A stretch of DNA of 34,584 nt, from the NCBI GenBank assembly GCA_035546775.1, contig DASZWD010000070.1, positions 1-34,584 of the forward strand, given 5' to 3'. Below, piece by piece: positions 32,173 through 34,584 of this stretch. The notes under the pieces are model-generated. The model was not told the origin of the DNA. It searched no databases and saw only the letters and a list, made by a program, of their open reading frames with translations. The position numbers and the translations under genes were made by a program. Within the stretch, counting starts at the first letter, position 1. Every line of letters starts with the position of its first letter. Source of the DNA: Acidimicrobiales bacterium (lineage in GTDB: Bacteria > Actinomycetota > Acidimicrobiia > Acidimicrobiales > JACCXE01).

Positions 32173-32664
32173 ATGCGGATGTCGGACGGGGTCGAGTGGG
32201 CGCTGCACGTGGCATCGGTGCTGGCGGTCGTGCCACCCGAGAAGGGCATGACGGCGGCCAAGCTTGCCGAGTACCACGGCGTCCCCGGCGCCTACTTGGC
32301 CAAGCACCTCCAGGCGTTGACCCGCGCCGGCGTGTTCGAAGCCGTGCCCGGACGCGGCGGCGGGTACCGCCTGGCGCGGCCGGCTGCCGAGGTGACCGTG
32401 CTCGACGTCGTCGAGGCGGTGGAGGGTCGCACGCGCGCCTTCGAATGCTCCGAGATCCGCCAGCGCGGACCGGCCGCAGGGCCGAAGTCGGACTACCGCA
32501 ACGTGTGCGGCATCGCCCGCGTCATGTACGACGCCGAGGCCGCCTACCGGGAAGAACTGCGCAAGGTGACGATCGCCGACCTCCTCGGCTCGTTCCTGCG
32601 CTCGGCCACTCCGGCGGCGCAAGTGCGCGCCGCCACTTGGATGCAAAAGGAGCTGTCGTCATGA
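32173..32664 (+). CDS. Rrf2-family transcriptional regulator
   Basis: A 163-aa protein with the Rrf2 winged HTH: VEWALHVASVL, GMTAAKLAEYHGVPGAYLAKHLQAL and GRGGGYRLARPAAEVTVLDVVEAVEG. Only two cysteines are in the effector region (C92 in FECSEIRQRGP and C112 in VCGIA), so it lacks the three-Cys set of IscR/NsrR iron-sulfur proteins and may sense oxidation by a disulfide or use another ligand. Its stop overlaps the epimerase start (ATGA), and the three genes 32173-34003 are coupled. Autoregulation through the palindrome at 32148 is plausible. Confidence 0.9.
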   Translation: MRMSDGVEWALHVASVLAVVPPEKGMTAAKLAEYHGVPGAYLAKHLQALTRAGVFEAVPGRGGGYRLARPAAEVTVLDVVEAVEGRTRAFECSEIRQRGPAAGPKSDYRNVCGIARVMYDAEAAYREELRKVTIADLLGSFLRSATPAAQVRAATWMQKELSS

Positions 32665-33563
32665 AGATCTTCGTTACCGGTGCGACGGGTGTGATCGGTC
32701 GCCGGGCGGTGCGCGAACTCGTCGCCGCCGGCCACGAGGTCACCGGCCTCGCCCGCAGCGACGAAAAGGCCAAGTTGCTCGACGGGCTCGACGCCAAGCC
32801 GGTGATCTTCGACGTGTTCGACGCGGCCGACGTCAAGGCGCACGCCGCGGGCCACGACGTCGTCGTCAACCTGCTGACCCACATCCCGCCGCTGACCAAG
32901 GCGCCGCTGAAGGGTGCGTGGAAGGAGAACGACCGGTTGCGGACCGAAGCGTCGGCCAACCTCGCGGCGGCGGCGCGCGCCGGTGGTGGGCGCATGATCC
33001 AGGAGAGCATCTCGTTCCTGTATCTCGACGCCGGCGACGCGTGGATTACCGAAGAGTCGCCACGCGAGGCGACGCCGTTCGTCATCTCGACCAACACGGC
33101 GGAGGAGAATGCGCTGCGCGTCGAGGGCGGCGTCGTGCTGCGCTTCGCCCAGTTCTACGCCCCCGAGGCGTCGCACACGAAGGACTCGGTCCGCATGGCG
33201 CGAATGGGCATGGCGCCCGCCGTCGGGGATCCCGACGGCTACTGCAGTTACATCTGGGCCGACGACGCGGCGCGCGCCGTCGTAGCCGCGCTCGACGCAC
33301 CCGCCGGGATCTACAACGTCGCCGAGGACGAACCGCTCACGCGTCGCGAAGGCGCGGCGATCCTGGCCGACGCCCTGCACAAGAAAAAGCTGCGGACCGG
33401 CATGGCGAAGCTGAGCGCCAAGGTCATCGGGTCGCAGGGCAGCCTGCTGGCGCGCAGCAACCGCATCAGCAACGCGAAGTTCAAGGACGCGACCGGCTGG
33501 GCACCGCAGGTGCCGTCGCAGCGCGAAGGGTGGCCCCTCGTCGTGGAAGCGATGGACGCATGA
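32661..33563 (+). CDS. NAD(P)-dependent epimerase/dehydratase (atypical SDR)
   Basis: A 300-aa protein with the nucleotide-binding TGATGVIGRRAV (GxxGxxG) at residues 7-18, DVVVNLL in the middle, SISFLYLD near the active site and YSYIWADDAARAVVAAL. The usual YxxxK catalytic pair is not evident, as in atypical NmrA-like or redox-sensor SDRs. It overlaps the Rrf2 gene and the membrane-protein gene (ATGA on both sides), so it is part of an Rrf2-controlled response. The substrate is unknown. Confidence 0.85.
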   Translation: MKIFVTGATGVIGRRAVRELVAAGHEVTGLARSDEKAKLLDGLDAKPVIFDVFDAADVKAHAAGHDVVVNLLTHIPPLTKAPLKGAWKENDRLRTEASANLAAAARAGGGRMIQESISFLYLDAGDAWITEESPREATPFVISTNTAEENALRVEGGVVLRFAQFYAPEASHTKDSVRMARMGMAPAVGDPDGYCSYIWADDAARAVVAALDAPAGIYNVAEDEPLTRREGAAILADALHKKKLRTGMAKLSAKVIGSQGSLLARSNRISNAKFKDATGWAPQVPSQREGWPLVVEAMDA

Positions 33564-34003
33564 GCGCGCTCAATCGCACGCGCTGGATCCAGGTGCTGCT
33601 CGGCATCAACCTGGTGACGCTGTTGCCCCTGGCGCTGTGGCCGCTCGTGTCACCCCGCGGGTTTTACGACAAGTTTCCCGGCGGGCCGTATCACTGGATC
33701 GACATCAACGGCCCGTACAACGAGCATTTCCTGCGCGACTTCGGGGCGCTCAACGCCGCGCTCGTCGTGATTCTCGTGTTCGCGTTGTGGAAGCCGACGA
33801 CCTCGCTGTTGCAGGCGACCGGACTGGCGCTGGCGGTGTACGCGCTGCCGCACGCGATCTACCACCTGTCGCATCTCGACGTGTACAAGTCGAGCGAGAA
33901 GTTCATCGCCACCGCGCCCCTCGTGCTGCAGTTCGCGATGGGCCTGGTGGTGGTGGGGCTCAGCTCGGCTCGGCCAGCGCCTTCACCCGCGCCAGCGACG
34001 TAG
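33560..34003 (+). CDS. four-helix membrane protein in Rrf2 operon
   Basis: A 147-aa integral membrane protein with about four transmembrane segments: residues 9-30, 63-77, 84-100 and 120-137. A periplasmic or loop segment contains GFYDKFPGGPYHWIDINGPYN, a Trp/Tyr/Pro-rich stretch. It lacks a name I can support; its position in an Rrf2-regulated operon resembles small DoxX-type stress membrane proteins. The ATG overlaps the epimerase stop. The last 44 bases overlap the convergent SRPBCC gene. Confidence 0.75.
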   Translation: MSALNRTRWIQVLLGINLVTLLPLALWPLVSPRGFYDKFPGGPYHWIDINGPYNEHFLRDFGALNAALVVILVFALWKPTTSLLQATGLALAVYALPHAIYHLSHLDVYKSSEKFIATAPLVLQFAMGLVVVGLSSARPAPSPAPAT

Positions 34004-34451
34004 CCATCCCGGCCCGCAACTCGGCAATCCGGTTGGTGACCAGCGCGTCGATCTCGTCGTCGGTCTTGCCGCGGCCGAAACCGCGGAAGCCGCCGAGCGA
34101 CGGGCCGATCTCGAAGCGCTGCGTCAACGTGACGCCGTCACCGGATGGCTCGATGTCCCACGACCACGACGCGCCGTTGCCGTCGTCGCCGCCGATGACG
34201 TCGAAGGCGAAGCGGTTGCCGCGCTCAGCCGCGGTGACGACGCACGGCGTCGCCCGCTCGAAGGCGTCGGTCTTGTTCGTGCCCTTGAAGCGCGCACCTA
34301 CGACCGGTGCCGCCTCCTGCGTCCAGGCGCCGGTGTGGGTCTCGGGGCTCCACTCGCCGACGCGCGTCACGTTCGACACGACGTCGTAGACGGCCTCGGC
34401 CGACGCCGCGATCTCGATGCTGTCGGACAGGACCATGTCGTCGAAGGTCAT
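33960..34451 (-). CDS. SRPBCC (START-like) family protein
   Basis: A 163-aa protein. The N-terminal SDSIEIAASAEAVYDVVSN followed by GEWSPETHTGAWTQ, GARFKGTNK and SWSWDIEPSGDGVTLTQRFE is the SRPBCC/polyketide cyclase-like helix-grip fold, which binds hydrophobic ligands. ATG at 34451 or 34436 is possible. The 3' end overlaps the membrane-protein gene by 44 bases on the other strand. No catalytic residues can be assigned. Confidence 0.85.
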   Translation of the reverse strand: MTFDDMVLSDSIEIAASAEAVYDVVSNVTRVGEWSPETHTGAWTQEAAPVVGARFKGTNKTDAFERATPCVVTAAERGNRFAFDVIGGDDGNGASWSWDIEPSGDGVTLTQRFEIGPSLGGFRGFGRGKTDDEIDALVTNRIAELRAGMATSLARVKALAEPS

Positions 34452-34521
34452 GGCCGCAACCTACGCGTTGTCGGTTCGCGCCGTTCTTCTCGCTCGCGCA
34501 GAGCCCGCGAACGTTTCACCA

Positions 34522-34548
34522 GGAAGAGTCCACAATGTGGACTCTTCC
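34522..34548. repeat. 13-bp-arm palindrome upstream of SRPBCC gene
   Basis: GGAAGAGTCCACA (34522-34534) and TGTGGACTCTTCC (34536-34548) are perfect inverted arms around one base. GCGAA and TTCGC flank it at about 10 bases on each side, out of exact register. The 133-base stretch 34452-34584 holds no gene I can support. Confidence 0.75.
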
Positions 34549-34584
34549 CCACTTTCGCGATTGTCGAGATCGGCGTCGCTCCGT

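Overview
The window is about 34.6 kb of very GC-rich, gene-dense DNA from an actinobacterium. The evidence is a PafB/PafC pair, a perfect actinobacterial LexA box (CGAAC-N4-GTTCG), DUF2510 and Ltp-repeat surface proteins, GTG starts, ATGA/GTGA overlaps and many leaderless-looking promoters (a TANNNT-like -10, often TACCGT, 6-8 nt before the start codon). An Acidimicrobiia-like lineage is my best guess, but this is inference. I see no tRNA, rRNA, CRISPR array, transposase or prophage. No gene-free stretch exceeds 300 bases.

Layout. 1-2129: the 3' part of pafB, then pafC and a DUF2283 gene. 2131-7305: small genes arranged as divergent and convergent pairs (NYN nuclease, YbjN/T3SS-chaperone-like protein, zinc-ribbon/HD phosphohydrolase, secreted DUF1524 nuclease, DUF2510-Ltp surface protein). 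7317-12532: a MEDS sensor protein, two small genes, a large SWIM-SNF2 helicase and an orphan HicB-like gene. 12658-14243: cold-shock protein, Rho-N-domain protein and TesB-type thioesterase. 14250-18092: a five-gene minus-strand run (cupin, DUF3237, two tandem degenerate PGN_0703-like nuclease-fold paralogues, membrane J-domain protein). 18151-25119: secreted proteins, a metzincin-like protease, a TauD-family dioxygenase, an HD-GYP/LuxR regulator, a DUF4242 protein coupled to a tiny secreted Cys peptide, and a tyrosine phosphatase. 25100-27124: a UvrD/Rep-type helicase with a LexA box. 27221-32099: a sulfatase, an unknown protein and a Rieske-ThDP enzyme fusion. 32173-34003: an Rrf2 regulator, an epimerase and a membrane protein, converging on an SRPBCC protein.

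The strongest unexplained signals are regulatory and structural. (i) Four promoters in two divergent regions (3026-3100 and 5374-5471) share YNGTCACAY-N8-(-10)-N6/7-ATG. This matches the geometry of the mycobacterial RecA-NDp motif (tTGTCRGTG-N8-TAnnnT) recognised through PafBC, and pafBC-like genes lie at the start of the window. (ii) Three promoters carry CCCGCA-WW-TGCGGG exactly 23 nt upstream of TACCGT, suggesting a dimeric activator site centred near -43. (iii) A 49-bp palindrome sits in frame inside the ThDP-binding domain of the Rieske-ThDP enzyme. A second long palindrome begins at the stop codon of a HicB-like gene that looks shortened. These resemble small palindromic elements able to enter coding sequence.

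Taken together, a LexA-type box, PafBC-like promoters, two helicases and several nuclease-fold proteins point to a neighbourhood rich in DNA-damage and stress functions. The metabolic genes (sulfatase, TauD, Rieske-ThDP enzyme, cupins, thioesterase) suggest a heterotroph using organosulfur and aromatic or acyl compounds.
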